NCBI GenBank assembly: GCA_020054095.1
Contig: JAGVMA010000072.1
Span: forward strand, 1-64,000
DNA from: Bacteroidia bacterium
GTDB lineage: Bacteria > Bacteroidota > Bacteroidia > JADZBD01
Reading direction: 5' to 3'
DNA length: 64,000 bases
The position numbers were made by a program, and so were the translations under genes. Position 1 is the stretch's first letter. Every line of letters starts with the position of its first letter. Positions 17,714 through 27,114 of this stretch are shown here, one piece after another. The notes under the pieces are model-generated. The model had not been told where the DNA came from, did not search any database, and worked only from the letters and a program-made list of their open reading frames with translations.

Positions 17714-18463
17714 TTATTTTTTGCGAAGCGCTTTCATAAATTTAGCTGCATAAACAAAGTCAACCACACGCTCGTTGTCAGTATCTAATATCTCTTTGTT
17801 TGTTCCTTCCCACGCTTTTTCGCCTTTGAAAATAAATGCAATTTTGTCACCAATCTCCATCACCGAATTCATATCGTGAGTAATAACTACGGTTGTAATT
17901 TGATATTCGTCAGTAATTTCTTTTATCAAATCATCTATCAATAAAGATGTGCGCGGATCTAAGCCGGAATTGGGCTCATCGCAAAACAAATATTTTGGTT
18001 GCACCGAAATGGCCCGAGCAATAGCAACACGCTTTTTCATTCCGCCACTTATTTCGGCCGGAAAAAGTTTGTTTGCATTATTAATATTTACACGTGATAA
18101 GCAAAAGTTAGCACGCTCGCGCATTTCATCTTCGCGCATATTGGTAAACATTCGCAATGGAAAAATTACGTTTTCTTCCACCGTCATGCTATCAAACAAA
18201 GCCGAGCCCTGAAAAAGCATACCTATTTCTTTACGCACTTGCTTTTTTTGCTGCAAGTTCATGGCAGTAAAATTTCTTCCATCGTATAATATTTCACCTG
18301 TATCTGCCTCGAGCAAACCCACCATACACTTTATTGTTACCGATTTCCCCGAGCCGCTTTCGCCAATAATTAAATTGGTTTTTCCTTTTTCGGCAGTAAA
18401 CGAAAAATCTTTTATTACCGTGCGCTCACCAAATTTTTTTGATATGTTTTTTACTTCTATCAT
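17714..18463 (-). CDS. ABC transporter ATPase of Mla/MCE lipid-transport type
   Basis: The 249-residue ATPase has Walker A GESGSGKSVTIKC, Q-loop MLFQGSALFDSMTVEENV, signature SGGMKKRVAIARAI, Walker B LFCDEPNSGLDP and H-loop VVITHDMNSV. GSALFDSMTVxENV and SGGMxKRV are characteristic of MlaF-like ATPases, which drive phospholipid movement between membranes. The start at 18463 was chosen because similarity begins at MIEVKNISKKFG and it gives a 4-base ATGA overlap with the permease gene. The MCE-domain (MlaD) gene normally next to it is not in this window. Confidence 0.9.
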   Translation of the reverse strand: MIEVKNISKKFGERTVIKDFSFTAEKGKTNLIIGESGSGKSVTIKCMVGLLEADTGEILYDGRNFTAMNLQQKKQVRKEIGMLFQGSALFDSMTVEENVIFPLRMFTNMREDEMRERANFCLSRVNINNANKLFPAEISGGMKKRVAIARAISVQPKYLFCDEPNSGLDPRTSLLIDDLIKEITDEYQITTVVITHDMNSVMEIGDKIAFIFKGEKAWEGTNKEILDTDNERVVDFVYAAKFMKALRKK

Positions 18464-19206
18464 ATCAAGAATAATTGTGTGGTTACAAAGTTGGCTATCA
18501 AAATCCAGATGCAACTGTAAACAACTGCTTTAGTACTGTTTTTGCCCACTTCAAGCGCACCGCCATTTGCATAATAACCGTAGTAGGAAGAAACGGATGA
18601 AATGATAAACGCAAAAAACACTGTTTTAATAAGTGCATAAGCCACATTATATGGCCTGAAATCGTACTGTATGCCATACATATATTCATGTTCGGTAACA
18701 GCGCCCGTTAAAATTCCGAAAATATAACCACCAAAAATGCCGAGCACCATGCTTATTGCTATTAAAAAAGGATTGATTAAAATGGATGCAATAATTTTAG
18801 GGAAAATCAAATATCCTGCTGAGTTAATTCCCATTATTTCGAGCGCATCTATTTGCTCGGACACGCGCATCGATCCTAATTCAGATGCAATATTAGAACC
18901 CACCTTGCCCGCCAATATGAGACTTATCATGGTGGGCGAAAATTCCAAAATCATCGAATCGCGCGCTGCTACACCCACTGCATAAAGCGGAATTAACGGG
19001 CTTTCGAAATTAAATGCCGATTGAATGGTAACAACCGCTCCCATAAAAAGTGAAATAATTGCAACAATGCCCAGCGAGCTTAAACCAATGTTTTCTATTT
19101 CAATAAAAATTTGTTTGCGATAAATAGAACCTTTTTCGGGGCGGCTGAAGGCGCGGCCCATTAATTGATAATACTTGCCCAGATGATAAAACACCGATGA
19201 AATCAT
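18460..19206 (-). CDS. MlaE-type ABC permease
   Basis: This 248-residue integral membrane protein belongs to the MlaE permease family: LSSLGIVAIISLFMGAVVTIQ, FSPTMISLILAGKVGSNIASELGSMRVSEQIDALEIMGINS and FFAFIISSVSSYYGYYANGGALEVG are family signatures. It would form the membrane part of a lipid transporter with the overlapping ATPase downstream. The promoter region (19207-19288) is shared divergently with a tiny lipoprotein gene. A substrate-binding MCE protein must be encoded elsewhere. Confidence 0.92.
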   Translation of the reverse strand: MISSVFYHLGKYYQLMGRAFSRPEKGSIYRKQIFIEIENIGLSSLGIVAIISLFMGAVVTIQSAFNFESPLIPLYAVGVAARDSMILEFSPTMISLILAGKVGSNIASELGSMRVSEQIDALEIMGINSAGYLIFPKIIASILINPFLIAISMVLGIFGGYIFGILTGAVTEHEYMYGIQYDFRPYNVAYALIKTVFFAFIISSVSSYYGYYANGGALEVGKNSTKAVVYSCIWILIANFVTTQLFLI

Positions 19207-19288
19207 GGTGGATAAAAATAGTTAGAAATAAGCAAACTAATTAGTTAAAGTAGCGTACAAATATTAAATTTGATGTGTTAATTACAAG

Positions 19289-19441
19289 ATGATGAACAAA
19301 AAAATAGTACTCGTTATTTTCTCAATCGCACTGCTGTTCTCATCCTGCTTTTTATTCCGGAAGAAAAACAAATGCAATACTTGCCCGCACTGGAGTAAAA
19401 CAAACAACCATTCAACCATAGGCACCAGCGCCAAGCGCTAA
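19289..19441 (+). CDS. 50-residue lipoprotein with CxxCPxW motif
   Basis: This short gene begins with ATG-ATG and encodes a lipoprotein signal peptide (MMNKKIVLVIFSIALLFSSC), a basic stretch FLFRKKNK, then CNTCPHWSK and a Ser/Thr-rich tail ending TSAKR. The lipobox Cys is residue 20. The mature peptide is only about 30 residues. The CxxCPxW segment could bind metal or form a disulphide. It stands 58 bases upstream of feoA and may be linked to iron uptake, although a dyad lies between them. Spacing, codon pattern and the clean lipobox support it as real. Confidence 0.7.
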   Translation: MMNKKIVLVIFSIALLFSSCFLFRKKNKCNTCPHWSKTNNHSTIGTSAKR

Positions 19442-19446
19442 TTAAA

Positions 19447-19468
19447 ATATACCCTATTTGGGGTATAT
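19447..19468. promoter_or_regulatory. Operator-like dyad upstream of feoA
   Basis: Perfect 8-base arms ATATACCC and GGGTATAT flank a 6-base spacer. The dyad is centred about 42 bases before the feoA ATG and overlaps where the -33 element of the feoA promoter should be, a good position for a repressor. It could alternatively form a weak hairpin ending the lipoprotein transcript; there is no T-tract after it. Confidence 0.5.
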
Positions 19469-19487
19469 CCATGTTTTAGTGTAAGCC

Positions 19488-19495
19488 TATATTTG
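19488..19495 (+). promoter_or_regulatory. -7 box of feoA promoter, leaderless spacing
   Basis: TATATTTG ends only four bases before the feoA ATG at 19500. The expected transcription start coincides with the start codon. Confidence 0.5.
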
Positions 19496-19499
19496 CATC

Positions 19500-19730
19500 A
19501 TGCAACAGCAAACTTTAGCCGAATTAAAAAAAGGAGAATCAGCCACGATAGAATCTATCTCTGATAGTTTTGTTTCGCAAAAACTAATGGAGATGGGCGT
19601 GGTGCCGGGCGAACTTGTGGTGCTTGAGAAAATTGCGCCACTTGGCGATCCTATCGCTATCAGCATTTCAGGATATACTTTAAGTTTACGAAAATCCGAA
19701 GCGGCAACTGTTTTAGTAAGTAAAAACTAA
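19500..19730 (+). CDS. feoA: Ferrous iron transport protein A
   Basis: The 76-residue SH3-like FeoA protein has TLAELKKGESATIESI, LMEMGVVPGELVVLEKIAPLGDP and a final GYTLSLRKSEAATVLV, all typical of the family. It is cytoplasmic and modulates the FeoB transporter. feoB follows within 5-26 bases depending on its start. Expression probably responds to iron through the dyad at 19447-19468. Confidence 0.93.
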   Translation: MQQQTLAELKKGESATIESISDSFVSQKLMEMGVVPGELVVLEKIAPLGDPIAISISGYTLSLRKSEAATVLVSKN

Positions 19731-19735
19731 GATAT

Positions 19736-21706
19736 TTGCTCTACTCATTTACTGATTTGAATTCTTCATCACCAAAAAATAAAATAACAGTTGCCTTTGC
19801 AGGAAATCCTAATTCGGGCAAATCAACGCTATTTAATTTATTTACCGGGCTGAAGCAAAGCACCGGAAATTTTCCGGGCGTAACGGTAGATAAAAAAACA
19901 GGAACTGCTCATTTATATAACGAGGCAACAAAAAAACTTGTTGAACTAGATTGTATTGATTTGCCGGGCATTTATAGCTTACAGCCTAATACGGAAGACG
20001 AAAAAGTGAGTGCCGATGTTTTGCTAAACAATAATGACATAGATATTGTTTTGATAGTTGCCGATGCAACCAACTTGCGCAGAAATTTATTTTTAGCCAC
20101 TCAAATAATTGACATTGGCAAACAATGCGTTTTGGCGCTTAACATGATAGATTTAGTTGAGCAGGGTGGAATGCAGATAAATATTAATTTACTGGCAGAA
20201 AAATTAGGGGTACCTGTTTTACCCATCAGCGCAAGAAACAGCAAAGGAATTGAGAAAATAAAAAAGGCTCTTCTAACAACAATTAGTGCACCTGTAACAA
20301 AATTTATTTCTGACAAAAACGGTGAAATGCAGGCAGAAAATATTTTGCGCTACAAGCTGATTGATAAGTTGATTGAAAACGTAATTACAGAAAAGCAAAT
20401 ACTGCCATCTGAGAAAATTGCAAAACGATTGGATAAAATACTGACTCATAAATTTTGGGGATATTTCATTTTTTTATTTGTGTTGGCACTCATATTTCAG
20501 TCGGTATTTATTTTGGCTGAATATCCAATGGTGTGGATAGAAAATTTGTTTTTATGGGCAGGTAATAAGTTTGCTGAAATTTTACCCGAAGGCAAATTAA
20601 GCGACTTGTTCATCAATGGTATCTGGGCGGGCCTTAGCGGTGTAGTAGTATTTGTTCCTCAAATTGCATTTTTGTTTTTATTCATTGGCATTTTAGAAGA
20701 TACCGGTTACATGGCTCGCGTTATTTTTATTATGGATAAATTAATGCGAAAGTTCGGGCTCAATGGCAAATCGGTAATTCCGCTTATTAGCGGCATGGCT
20801 TGCGCAGTGCCGGCAATTATGTCGGCCCGCACAATTGGTAATAAAAAAGAGCGACTGATAACCATTTTGGTTACGCCCCTGATGAGTTGCTCGGCACGAT
20901 TGCCGGTTTTCACATTACTCATTTCAATGATAATACCAGCCACAAGCAAAGTGGGATTTTTTAACCTGCAAGGATTAACGCTGATGGCACTTTACTTGCT
21001 CGGATTTGGCGCTGCATTAATTGCTGCACTGTTTTTGAAATTACTTTTAAAAACTACCGATAAAAGTTTTTTCATTCTTGAACTACCTATCTATCGTGCG
21101 CCACAATGGAAATCAATAGCTATAAATATAATTGATAAAGTAAAAGTATTTGTGGTGGATGCAGGTAAAGTAATTTTAGCAGTATCAGTAATATTGTGGG
21201 CACTTTCTTCTTTTGCACCCGGAAGCAGATTTGAAGAATTAGAAAAAAAATATGATCAGACACAAAACGATGATAGCGCTGCTACAAAACTTGCGGCAGA
21301 AAAACTTGAAGCATCGTATGCCGGCATACTTGGTAAAATAATTGAACCCACCATAGCTCCTTTAGGTTTTGACTGGAAAATAGGAATAGCATTGGTTACA
21401 TCATTTGCAGCCCGCGAAGTTTTTGTGGGAACAATGGCAACTATTTACAGTGTGGGCGATGAAGCTAACACATTATCAATTAGAGAAAAAATGTTGAACG
21501 AAAAACGAGCAAACGGTGCTGCATTATACAGTGTTGCTACTTGCCTGTCGCTAATGGTGTTTTATGTTTTTGCCATGCAGTGCATGAGCACGTTAGCAGT
21601 AGTTTATCGCGAAACAAAATCGTGGAAATGGCCGCTCATTCAATTTGTTTACATGAGCATACTTGCATACGCAGCAAGTTTTATTACGTATACAATTTTT
21701 AACTGA
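19736..21706 (+). CDS. feoB: Ferrous iron transport protein B
   Basis: FeoB imports Fe(II). The N-terminal G domain carries GNPNSGKST (residues 23-31), FPGVTVDKKTG, DLPGIYSL and NMIDL. Its membrane part contains both gate regions (GLSGVVVFVPQIAFLFLFIG; EDTGYMARVIF; ISGMACAVPAIMSARTI; SCSARLPVF; SFAAREVFVGTMATIY). Total length is about 656. There is no ATG near the start: TTG at 19736 or, giving a more usual length, TTG at 19757 must initiate, possibly coupled to feoA termination. The stop overlaps the next ATG by one base. Confidence 0.94.
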   Translation: MLYSFTDLNSSSPKNKITVAFAGNPNSGKSTLFNLFTGLKQSTGNFPGVTVDKKTGTAHLYNEATKKLVELDCIDLPGIYSLQPNTEDEKVSADVLLNNNDIDIVLIVADATNLRRNLFLATQIIDIGKQCVLALNMIDLVEQGGMQININLLAEKLGVPVLPISARNSKGIEKIKKALLTTISAPVTKFISDKNGEMQAENILRYKLIDKLIENVITEKQILPSEKIAKRLDKILTHKFWGYFIFLFVLALIFQSVFILAEYPMVWIENLFLWAGNKFAEILPEGKLSDLFINGIWAGLSGVVVFVPQIAFLFLFIGILEDTGYMARVIFIMDKLMRKFGLNGKSVIPLISGMACAVPAIMSARTIGNKKERLITILVTPLMSCSARLPVFTLLISMIIPATSKVGFFNLQGLTLMALYLLGFGAALIAALFLKLLLKTTDKSFFILELPIYRAPQWKSIAINIIDKVKVFVVDAGKVILAVSVILWALSSFAPGSRFEELEKKYDQTQNDDSAATKLAAEKLEASYAGILGKIIEPTIAPLGFDWKIGIALVTSFAAREVFVGTMATIYSVGDEANTLSIREKMLNEKRANGAALYSVATCLSLMVFYVFAMQCMSTLAVVYRETKSWKWPLIQFVYMSILAYAASFITYTIFN

Positions 21707-22326
21707 TGGGCGGCAAGCAGCTTGATCGCAACATTGCAGTTCTTAACAAATACATTGCACCTGATGCATCGGCAATTTTAGCACAGTGGATTTATGTTTA
21801 TGATTTTAAACTGAAAATAAAAAAATCGCGTGCTACCAAATTAGGCGATTACAGGCCGCCTGCCGAAAACGAAAACCACACCATAACAATCAATAACGAT
21901 TTAAACAAACATGCGTTTCTCATCACATTTGTGCACGAAATAGCTCACTTGGTGAATTGGGAAAAAAATAAAAATCGTGTGAGTCCGCACGGGGAAGAAT
22001 GGAAAGAAGAATTTAAGCGACTGATGCAGCCGTTTTTTCAATTAAATATTTTTCCGGATGATGTGAGTATTGCACTAAGAAATTACATGCAAAATCCGGC
22101 AGCTTCAAGTTGCTCTGATTTGGATTTACAGCGTGTACTAAAAAAATACGATTCATCGGGAACGGGCATTTTGCTGGAAAGCATTCCGCTGAATTCACTG
22201 TTTAAATCAGGTAAAGGAAAAATTTACAAAAAACTTGAAAAGCAACGCACAAGATTTTTATGTGTAGAAATTGAAACGGGAAAGAAATATTTATTCAGCC
22301 CTGTAGCCGAAATTGAACGAATGTAA
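21706..22326 (+). CDS. SprT-like zinc metalloprotease-domain protein
   Basis: The 206-residue protein has a zinc site HEIAH (H77, E78, H81) in ITFVHEIAHLVNWEK, and H95 in VSPHGEEWKEEF as probable third ligand. This matches SprT/Spartan-like domains. The C-terminal part (FKSGKGKIYKKLEKQRTRFLC) resembles the zinc-ribbon-like tail of the family without its cysteines. Bacterial SprT-like proteins are poorly characterised; Spartan in eukaryotes cleaves DNA-protein crosslinks. Translational coupling to feoB (TGATG) places it in the iron-uptake operon, but a functional link is unproven. Confidence 0.85.
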   Translation: MGGKQLDRNIAVLNKYIAPDASAILAQWIYVYDFKLKIKKSRATKLGDYRPPAENENHTITINNDLNKHAFLITFVHEIAHLVNWEKNKNRVSPHGEEWKEEFKRLMQPFFQLNIFPDDVSIALRNYMQNPAASSCSDLDLQRVLKKYDSSGTGILLESIPLNSLFKSGKGKIYKKLEKQRTRFLCVEIETGKKYLFSPVAEIERM

Positions 22327-22329
22327 AAG

Positions 22330-25080
22330 TTATAGTTTAGCTTTTACCTCCACCATTTCGTATCCTTCAATAATATCGGCTACTTGAATATCGTTAAACT
22401 TATCAATGTTCAAGCCGCACTCGGTACCGGCAGCCACTTCTTTCACATCGTCTTTATGGCGCTTTAATGAACCTAATTCGCCCGTGAAAACAACTATGCC
22501 ATTGCGGATAACGCGCACTTTTGTATTTCGGGTCACTTTGCCATCAAGTACCAAGCATCCGGCAACTGTTCCTACTTTGGTGATGTTAAACACTTCTCTT
22601 ATTTCGAGGTTACATGTAACTTTTTCGTGAAACTCAGGTGCGAGCATACCTTCCATGGCAGCTTTTACTTCGTTAATTGCATCGTAAATAATTGAGTAAA
22701 GTCTGATATCAATTTGTTCGGTTTCGGCAAGTTTGCGGGCGCCAGATGACGGGCGAACTTGGAAACCAATAATGATTGCATCTGAAGCTGATGCCAATAA
22801 GACATCCGATTCGGAAATTGCGCCCACCGATTTATGGATAACATTTACCTGTACTTTTTCGGTAGATAGTTTCAATAACGAATCGGTTAAGGCTTCAATT
22901 GATCCATCCACATCACCTTTAATAATTACTTTCAACTCACGGAAATTTCCTATTGCCAAGCGTCTGCCAATTTCATCGAGTGTGATGTGTCTTTGTGTGC
23001 GTATACCTTGTTCGCGTTGCAACTGCAATCTTTTCGATGCAATTTCTCTTGCTTCGCGCTCATCATCAAGCACGTTAATTTGATCGCCTGCTTGCGGTGC
23101 ACCATTCAATCCTAAAATTTGAACAGGGAAAGATGGGCCTGCTTCTTTAACAGGTAAGCCACGCTCGTTAAACATCGCTTTCACTCTTCCGCTATGTGCG
23201 CCTGCCAAAATTATATCGCCCACATGCAGTGTTCCCTTTTGAATTAAAATATTTGCTGTGTAACCTCTTCCTTTATCAAGAGAAGATTCAATAACTGCTC
23301 CCGAAGCATTACGTTCCGGATTAGCTTTCATGTCGAGCATCTCAGCTTCAAGCAATACCTTTTCTAAAAGCAAATTAATATTCAATCCCTTTTTTGCCGA
23401 TACTTCCTGGCACTGGTATTTTCCGCCCCACTCTTCCACTAAAATATTCATCTGCGAAAGCGCTTCGCGAATTTTATCGGGATTAGCTCCGGGTTTATCA
23501 ATTTTATTGATGGCAAAAACCATAGGCGCGCCTGCTGCCTGTGCGTGGTTTATGGCTTCTATGGTTTGTGGCATCACGCTGTCATCGGCTGATACAACTA
23601 TAATTACCACATCGGTTAATTTAGCACCGCGTGCACGCATGGCTGTAAATGCTTCGTGGCCGGGAGTATCTAAAAAGGTAATTTTTTTACCGCTCTCTAA
23701 TGTTACATTGTAAGCACCAATGTGCTGTGTAATTCCGCCTGCCTCGCCTGCTACCACATTTGCACTTCGTATGTAATCAAGTAAAGATGTTTTGCCATGA
23801 TCTACGTGTCCCATAACGGTAATAATTGGCGGACGTGGCACTAAATCTTCCGGCTTATCTACTTCTTCTTTAATTGACTCTTGGGTTTCTGCGCTCACAA
23901 ATTCAATAGAGAATCCATACTCTTGGGCAATCATGCTTATTGTTTCGGCATCTAATCGCTGATTAATTGACACAAACAAACCTATGCTCATGCACGTAGA
24001 AATAATTTGAGTTACTGGCAAGTTCATCATCGTTGCCAATTGATTAGCCGAGATAAACTCGGTTACTTTCAAATTTTTACTTTCTGCTTCTACTTGCTCT
24101 GCCTCTTCCTGCATTCGAGTGCGAACTTCTTCGCGTTTCTCTCTGCGGTATTTTGCGGCTTTTGATTTGCCACCACCGCTTAATCGGGCAAGTGTTTCTT
24201 TAATTTGCTTTTGTACTTCTTCTTCTGTTAATGCCGGTTTATCTTCTTTTTTCCTCGGGCCTTTGTTGCCAAATTTATTATCGCGGTTAAATGGAGTGTT
24301 GCCTGTTGCAGGTTTGTTATTGGAAAAGTCTTTGAAATCAACTTTGCTTTTCTTGATGCGCTTTCTTTTTTTCTTACTTAAATCATTTGCATCGTTTGAT
24401 GAAGCAGCCGGTTTTTTCTTTTCCTCTTTTAGTTCAATTTTGTGTAAAATTTTTGGGCCTTCTAGTTTTTGGTAAGAAGTAGGAATAAAATCTTCTTTCT
24501 TTTCTTCTTGCACCACCTCTGGTGTTACCCCTGTTTCTTCTGCTTTTACTTCTTCGGCAGCCTCTTCAGTCTTTTTCTTTCTGCCTTTTTTTACGGTTTT
24601 TTTCTCTTCTTCTTCCTTTGGTTCTTCTTTTTTCTTTTTCGTTGCTTTTTTAGGCGTTTCTATTTTTTCGAGATTAACTTTCGAAACAACTTTAGGGCCA
24701 TCTAATTTTTCGGCTTTTGCTTTAATTACAACTTCGGGCTCTGCTTTTTTGGGTTTTGCTTTTTGCTCTTGGTTGCTTTTAATCATCAGCTCTTCTTCCT
24801 CTTCCACTTTCTTTTTTGGCTCGGCAACAATAGTAGGTGCAAACTCCTCGCCTGCTTCGCGTTTAATTTTAGCTTTGGTAATATTAGTAGCGTTTTCTTT
24901 ATCTTTTATTTCGGATGAAAATTCTGCCATTATTAGCCCATGCTGTTCGGCTGTAATTTTTGTCATTGGGTTAGAGTCAACCTTGTGCCCTTTTGATGCC
25001 AAAAATTCAACTACAGTTTTAAGTGCTACGTTACATTCTTTAGCTACTTTACTTAGTCTTTCGAGTTTTGCTTCGCTCAT
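22330..25080 (-). CDS. infB: Translation initiation factor IF-2
   Basis: The 916-residue protein opens with an IF2_N domain ([26 protein letters not shown]). A long Lys/Glu-rich linker (about 90-290) follows, then a second IF2_N-like region, and the G domain with GHVDHGKTS near residue 425, DTPGHEAF and NKID. EF-Tu-like domain 2, IF2 domain 3 and a C-terminal fMet-tRNA binding domain ([20 protein letters not shown]) complete it. IF-2 places initiator tRNA on the 30S subunit. It is the last gene of the rimP-nusA-infB operon and is convergent with the SprT-like gene, 4 bases apart. Confidence 0.97.
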   Translation of the reverse strand: MSEAKLERLSKVAKECNVALKTVVEFLASKGHKVDSNPMTKITAEQHGLIMAEFSSEIKDKENATNITKAKIKREAGEEFAPTIVAEPKKKVEEEEELMIKSNQEQKAKPKKAEPEVVIKAKAEKLDGPKVVSKVNLEKIETPKKATKKKKEEPKEEEEKKTVKKGRKKKTEEAAEEVKAEETGVTPEVVQEEKKEDFIPTSYQKLEGPKILHKIELKEEKKKPAASSNDANDLSKKKRKRIKKSKVDFKDFSNNKPATGNTPFNRDNKFGNKGPRKKEDKPALTEEEVQKQIKETLARLSGGGKSKAAKYRREKREEVRTRMQEEAEQVEAESKNLKVTEFISANQLATMMNLPVTQIISTCMSIGLFVSINQRLDAETISMIAQEYGFSIEFVSAETQESIKEEVDKPEDLVPRPPIITVMGHVDHGKTSLLDYIRSANVVAGEAGGITQHIGAYNVTLESGKKITFLDTPGHEAFTAMRARGAKLTDVVIIVVSADDSVMPQTIEAINHAQAAGAPMVFAINKIDKPGANPDKIREALSQMNILVEEWGGKYQCQEVSAKKGLNINLLLEKVLLEAEMLDMKANPERNASGAVIESSLDKGRGYTANILIQKGTLHVGDIILAGAHSGRVKAMFNERGLPVKEAGPSFPVQILGLNGAPQAGDQINVLDDEREAREIASKRLQLQREQGIRTQRHITLDEIGRRLAIGNFRELKVIIKGDVDGSIEALTDSLLKLSTEKVQVNVIHKSVGAISESDVLLASASDAIIIGFQVRPSSGARKLAETEQIDIRLYSIIYDAINEVKAAMEGMLAPEFHEKVTCNLEIREVFNITKVGTVAGCLVLDGKVTRNTKVRVIRNGIVVFTGELGSLKRHKDDVKEVAAGTECGLNIDKFNDIQVADIIEGYEMVEVKAKL

Positions 25081-25158
25081 ATTTTTTTCTGTTGGGTAAA
25101 ATTATGTTAGGATTTATAGTTTAACCCAAACTTGTTTTTTGTATTTGTTTGTTACTTT

Positions 25159-26412
25159 TTACTCAAATTCTGATTTAAGGATGTTATGAACTTCAGTAAT
25201 TGTTTCTTCTTCCAAATCGGTGCGTTTTACTAGCTCTTCTACACTAAGCTCTAATACGCTTTTTGCAGTATCGCAACCTATTGCTTTTAGTTCATCAATA
25301 ATCCAACTGTCAATTTCATCTGCAAATTCTTCTAAATCCACATCTTCAATATCTTCATCTGTATCGCGATATACATCTATATCATAACCGGTTAATTTAC
25401 CTGCCAGTTTTATATTGTGTCCGCCCTTGCCAATAGCCAACGAAACTTGATCGGGTTTCAAATATACTTCGGCACGTTTGTTTTCTTCATCCAACTTTAT
25501 GGTAGTGATTTTAGCAGGGCTAAGTGCACGCTGAATAAAAAGTGTAGGGTTGGTAGTAAAGTTAATTACATCAATGTTTTCGTTACGTAACTCACGAACA
25601 ATGCCGTGTATGCGCGAACCTTTCATTCCCACACAAGCTCCCACAGGGTCAATGCGGTCGTCATACGATTCTACTGCCACTTTTGCACGCTCGCCAGGCT
25701 CGCGCACTATTTTTTTAATTGTGATTAAGCCATCAAATACTTCTGGAACTTCCAACTCGAAAAGTTTTGCCAAAAACTCGGGCGAAATACGCGATAGGAT
25801 AATAACCGGTGTAGTGTTTTTCATGTCTACACGTTGAATAACGGCTCGCACGGCATCGCCTTTTTTAAAGAAATCCGATCCTATTTGTTCGTTCTTTGGC
25901 ATTATTAATTCATTGCCTTCGTCATCTAAAATGAGTAATTCTTTTTTCCAAATTTGATATACTTCGCCTGTTACAATTTCGCCTATTCTGTCTTTGTACT
26001 TTTTGTAAACATTGTCTTTTTCCAATTCTAATATTTTAGAAACTAAATTTTGGCGCACTGCCAAAACTGCTCTGCGACCAAAATCGTTAAGCGTAACGGG
26101 TACAGTTACCTCTTCGCCTATTTCTAAATCGCTATCAATTTTACGTGCTTCGGTTAAGCCCACATGCAATGCCGGATCGAAATCAAAACTGTCTTCTGCA
26201 AATTCATCGTCAACAATAGTACGGTTATGATACATTTCTATATCGCCTCTATCGGGGTTTACAATGATATCGAAAGTTTCATCGGTGCTAAATTTTTTAC
26301 GAATCATGCTTCTAAAAACTTCTTCGAGTATACTCATGAGTGTAACTCGGTCGATGTTTTTCATTTCTTTGAATTCTGAAAACGATTCAATCAGGTTTAG
26401 GTTGTTTTCCAT
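25159..26412 (-). CDS. nusA: Transcription termination/antitermination factor NusA
   Basis: The 417-residue NusA has an N-terminal RNA-polymerase binding domain (SMIRKKFSTDETFDIIVNPDRGDIEMY). It is followed by an S1 domain (GEIVTGEVYQIWKKELLILDDEGNELIMPKNEQI) and two KH domains (VGACVGMKGSRIHGIVREL; VSLAIGKGGHNIKLAGKL). A short acidic C-terminus ends EETITEVHNILKSEFE. The double AR repeats of E. coli NusA are missing, as usual outside proteobacteria. It lies between rimP (8-base gap) and infB and probably autoregulates the operon by termination control, as known in E. coli. Confidence 0.96.
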   Translation of the reverse strand: MENNLNLIESFSEFKEMKNIDRVTLMSILEEVFRSMIRKKFSTDETFDIIVNPDRGDIEMYHNRTIVDDEFAEDSFDFDPALHVGLTEARKIDSDLEIGEEVTVPVTLNDFGRRAVLAVRQNLVSKILELEKDNVYKKYKDRIGEIVTGEVYQIWKKELLILDDEGNELIMPKNEQIGSDFFKKGDAVRAVIQRVDMKNTTPVIILSRISPEFLAKLFELEVPEVFDGLITIKKIVREPGERAKVAVESYDDRIDPVGACVGMKGSRIHGIVRELRNENIDVINFTTNPTLFIQRALSPAKITTIKLDEENKRAEVYLKPDQVSLAIGKGGHNIKLAGKLTGYDIDVYRDTDEDIEDVDLEEFADEIDSWIIDELKAIGCDTAKSVLELSVEELVKRTDLEEETITEVHNILKSEFE

Positions 26413-26420
26413 TTTATTTT

Positions 26421-26879
26421 TTATTTAAACGATATTACTTTTTTGGTGTGTTTTATTTTTTCGAAGGGGATATTAAGTGTTTCGGTTATTTCTTTTTTCT
26501 GTTTTTTGTCGCGATAGGTTTTTTGCACTTGCAATTCGTGCTCATTAACTGCCATTAGTTTTACCTGCTGTTTTATTCCATCAAAGGTTAATACCTCCAC
26601 ATTTTTGCCTACGCTTTTTTGATATTGTTGTAACACCTTAAATGGTTCATCTAATCCGGCAGAAAGCACATCTAGCTGAAAATCTTCTTCTTCGCGATTA
26701 AAGTGTGATTCTATAAAGCGGCTTATCTCTACACAATCGTTAATAGTAATCTTATCGTTAAGTCTATCTATGGCCACCTGAATGTGATTATGGGGCTTCA
26801 CGCTTACTTCGGTAATAAAGTAATCTGATCCCTTTATCTTGGTTTCTACTATTGTTTTTATGGTCTCGGCCGTAATCAT
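26421..26879 (-). CDS. rimP: Ribosome maturation factor RimP
   Basis: The 152-residue protein helps 30S subunit assembly. The N-terminal domain has YFITEVSVKPHNHIQVAIDRLNDKITINDCVEISRFIESHF, and DVLSAGLDEPFKV is the family hallmark (normally VSSPGLxRPL). The C-terminal SH3-like domain follows (VEVLTFDGIKQQVKLMAVNEHEL). It is the first gene of the operon, behind the promoter at 26964-26994 and a leader hairpin. Confidence 0.93.
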   Translation of the reverse strand: MITAETIKTIVETKIKGSDYFITEVSVKPHNHIQVAIDRLNDKITINDCVEISRFIESHFNREEEDFQLDVLSAGLDEPFKVLQQYQKSVGKNVEVLTFDGIKQQVKLMAVNEHELQVQKTYRDKKQKKEITETLNIPFEKIKHTKKVISFK

Positions 26880-26914
26880 GCTGTATTATTAAATTGTTAA
26901 ACTCTTGAAAATGA

Positions 26915-26938
26915 AAGAGGGGATTGTTATCCCCTCTT
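26915..26938 (-). promoter_or_regulatory. Leader hairpin of the rimP-nusA-infB operon
   Basis: A perfect 10-base stem (AAGAGGGGAT / ATCCCCTCTT) with a 4-base loop lies in the transcribed leader 36 bases before the rimP ATG. On the mRNA it is followed by UUUCAUUUUC, so it could act as an attenuator or as a structured element that NusA controls. It is the only G/C-rich stretch in the leader. Confidence 0.55.
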
Positions 26939-26963
26939 AATTTTACTATCGAATTTGCGCAAG

Positions 26964-26994
26964 CAAAGGTAAAGGAATAATTGTTGTAAACAAA
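26964..26994 (-). promoter_or_regulatory. Promoter of the rimP-nusA-infB operon
   Basis: Read on the minus strand, TTTG (26994-26991) and TACCTTTG (26971-26964) are separated by 19 bases, an exact match to the Bacteroidota -33/-7 promoter. It predicts transcription starting near 26957 and a leader of roughly 75-80 bases. Confidence 0.7.
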
Positions 26995-27114
26995 TAAAAA
27001 AATGGGCAACTTTTAGCTTACTCGCCTCGTCTAATAGGTAGAAATAAGTGTTGCGAGTATTTCATTGACCAAGAAATGTTCTTTAATTAATTGGATTCTT
27101 AAAACCAATATATC

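Noticed and set aside
17714-19206. Complete Mla operon
   Set aside because: Only the ATPase and permease are present; no MCE-domain gene lies on either side, so the full system is not claimed.
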